Shown here piece after piece: positions 5,941-6,195 of a stretch of DNA of 6,195 bases. Below the pieces are notes generated by a model. The model was not told where the DNA came from. It ran no database searches and saw only the letters and a list, made by a program, of their open reading frames with translations. Made by a program: the position numbers and the translations under genes. How positions within the stretch are numbered: the first letter of the stretch is position 1; the number at the start of each line of letters is the position of its first letter. Origin of the DNA: Chloroflexota bacterium (GTDB taxonomy: Bacteria > Chloroflexota > Anaerolineae > B4-G1); contig DSAR01000031.1 in the NCBI GenBank assembly GCA_011046405.1, positions 1 through 6,195 of the forward strand. Direction: 5' to 3'.

Positions 5941-6032
5941 GCCACGAATTGCACGAATTTTACGAATTTATCTTCTTTTCTTCGTGTTAATTCGTCAAAA
6001 CCTGTCCTGAGCGTAGTCGAAGGATTCGTGGC
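5941..6032. repeat. ACGAATT inverted repeat (copy C), interrupted in its right arm
   Basis: The left arm GCCACGAATTGCACGAATT (5941-5959) is complete. The right arm is split into AATTCGT (5989-5995) and ATTCGTGGC (6024-6032) by 28 bases (5996-6023). Where copy A has only GCA at that point, this copy carries CAAAA followed by a 23-base motif starting CCTGTCCTGAGCGTAG and ending TCGAAGG. Confidence 0.8.
6001..6023. repeat. Short motif (CCTGTCCTGAG...TCGAAGG) inside another repeat
   Basis: This 23-base motif resembles a CCTGAGC-x-GTCGAAGG sequence that I recall as dispersed in many bacterial genomes; that recollection is untested here. It occurs only once in this window and breaks the right arm of copy C. 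Confidence 0.5.
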
Positions 6033-6096
6033 AGATTTTAACCCAGTATGTGGGACTAGCATTTGGCGAAGTCGAGTGACTGCTCACCTTGTGCCC

Positions 6097-6114
6097 GCCG
6101 GATCACAATCCGGC
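6097..6114. repeat. GGATTGTGATCC-type hairpin, inverted copy
   Basis: GCCGGAT (6097-6103) and ATCCGGC (6108-6114) form a perfect 7-bp stem around CACA. The loop is the complement of that in the copies at 44-59 and 6174-6189, so this one is in the opposite orientation and has a longer stem. Confidence 0.8.
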
Positions 6115-6173
6115 AGTTTACAGGCGACGTGTTGGCTTCCGTCACCACCCATGATGGCCCTTGCACCATCGAC

Positions 6174-6189
6174 GCGGATTGTGATCCGC
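6174..6189. repeat. GGATTGTGATCC-type hairpin repeat, identical to copy 1
   Basis: This 16-mer is identical to 44-59. The match extends outwards: 6166-6195 equals 36-65 at 28 of 30 positions, including CCATCG before and CTGCA after the hairpin. The unit may continue past the window end. Confidence 0.8.
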
Positions 6190-6195
6190 ACTGCA

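Larger units (their letters stand above)
5816..6195. other. Repeat-filled region without a gene, 380 bp
   Basis: No credible open frame is present. The interval holds a half copy of the ACGAATT repeat (5858-5889), a full but interrupted copy (5941-6032), and two hairpins of the GGATTGTGATCC family (6097-6114 and 6174-6189). A run of six T (5935-5940) follows a poor GC stem; I do not call it a terminator. Confidence 0.7.

Noticed and set aside
6064..6090. Second copy of the CCTGAGC...GTCGAAGG motif (GGCGAAGTCGAGTGAC)
   Set aside because: Only GCGAAGTCGA-like similarity is shared, too short to distinguish from chance.

Overview
The window looks like chromosomal DNA from a GC-rich bacterium, most plausibly a Chloroflexota member of the Anaerolineae/Caldilineae type. 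That placement is an inference. It rests on the lipoprotein with long Pro/Thr linkers around a LysM domain, on the rather GC-rich genes, and on the dense small palindromic repeats between genes (ACGAATT arms and GGATTGTGATCC hairpins). I have not tested it against any database. There are five convincing genes and no RNA gene, CRISPR array, transposase or phage gene.

Layout. Positions 1-157 hold only repeats: a 13-bp tandem, a small hairpin and a 17-bp tandem. Three genes follow on the minus strand. A creatininase-family metal-dependent amidohydrolase (158-949) lies furthest downstream. A PlsC-type acyltransferase (1188-1841) and a LysM lipoprotein (1862-2857) are only 20 bp apart and probably form one transcript, lipoprotein first. 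The 238 bp between the acyltransferase and the creatininase gene carry two inverted repeats, so the creatininase gene may be expressed separately.

The 619-bp divergent intergenic region (2858-3476) contains no gene I can support. It holds a probable extended -10 promoter for the lipoprotein, several nested inverted repeats, and a textbook TTGACA/TATAAT promoter almost touching the start of the plus-strand operon. That operon encodes two GT-B glycosyltransferases of different subfamilies (3477-4586 and 4583-5815), which overlap by 4 bp and are surely co-translated. The last 380 bp (5816-6195) are again only repeats, including one palindromic repeat interrupted by an unrelated short motif.

Function. 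The two glycosyltransferases probably add consecutive sugars to a surface or exported glycan. The lipoprotein is an envelope protein with a glycan-binding module, and the acyltransferase makes or remodels phospholipid. The window therefore has a mild cell-envelope theme, with the creatininase homologue as an unrelated neighbour. I found no new defence or mobile system. The most unusual content is the layered population of short palindromic repeats, including an almost identical 31-bp repeat at both ends of the window.
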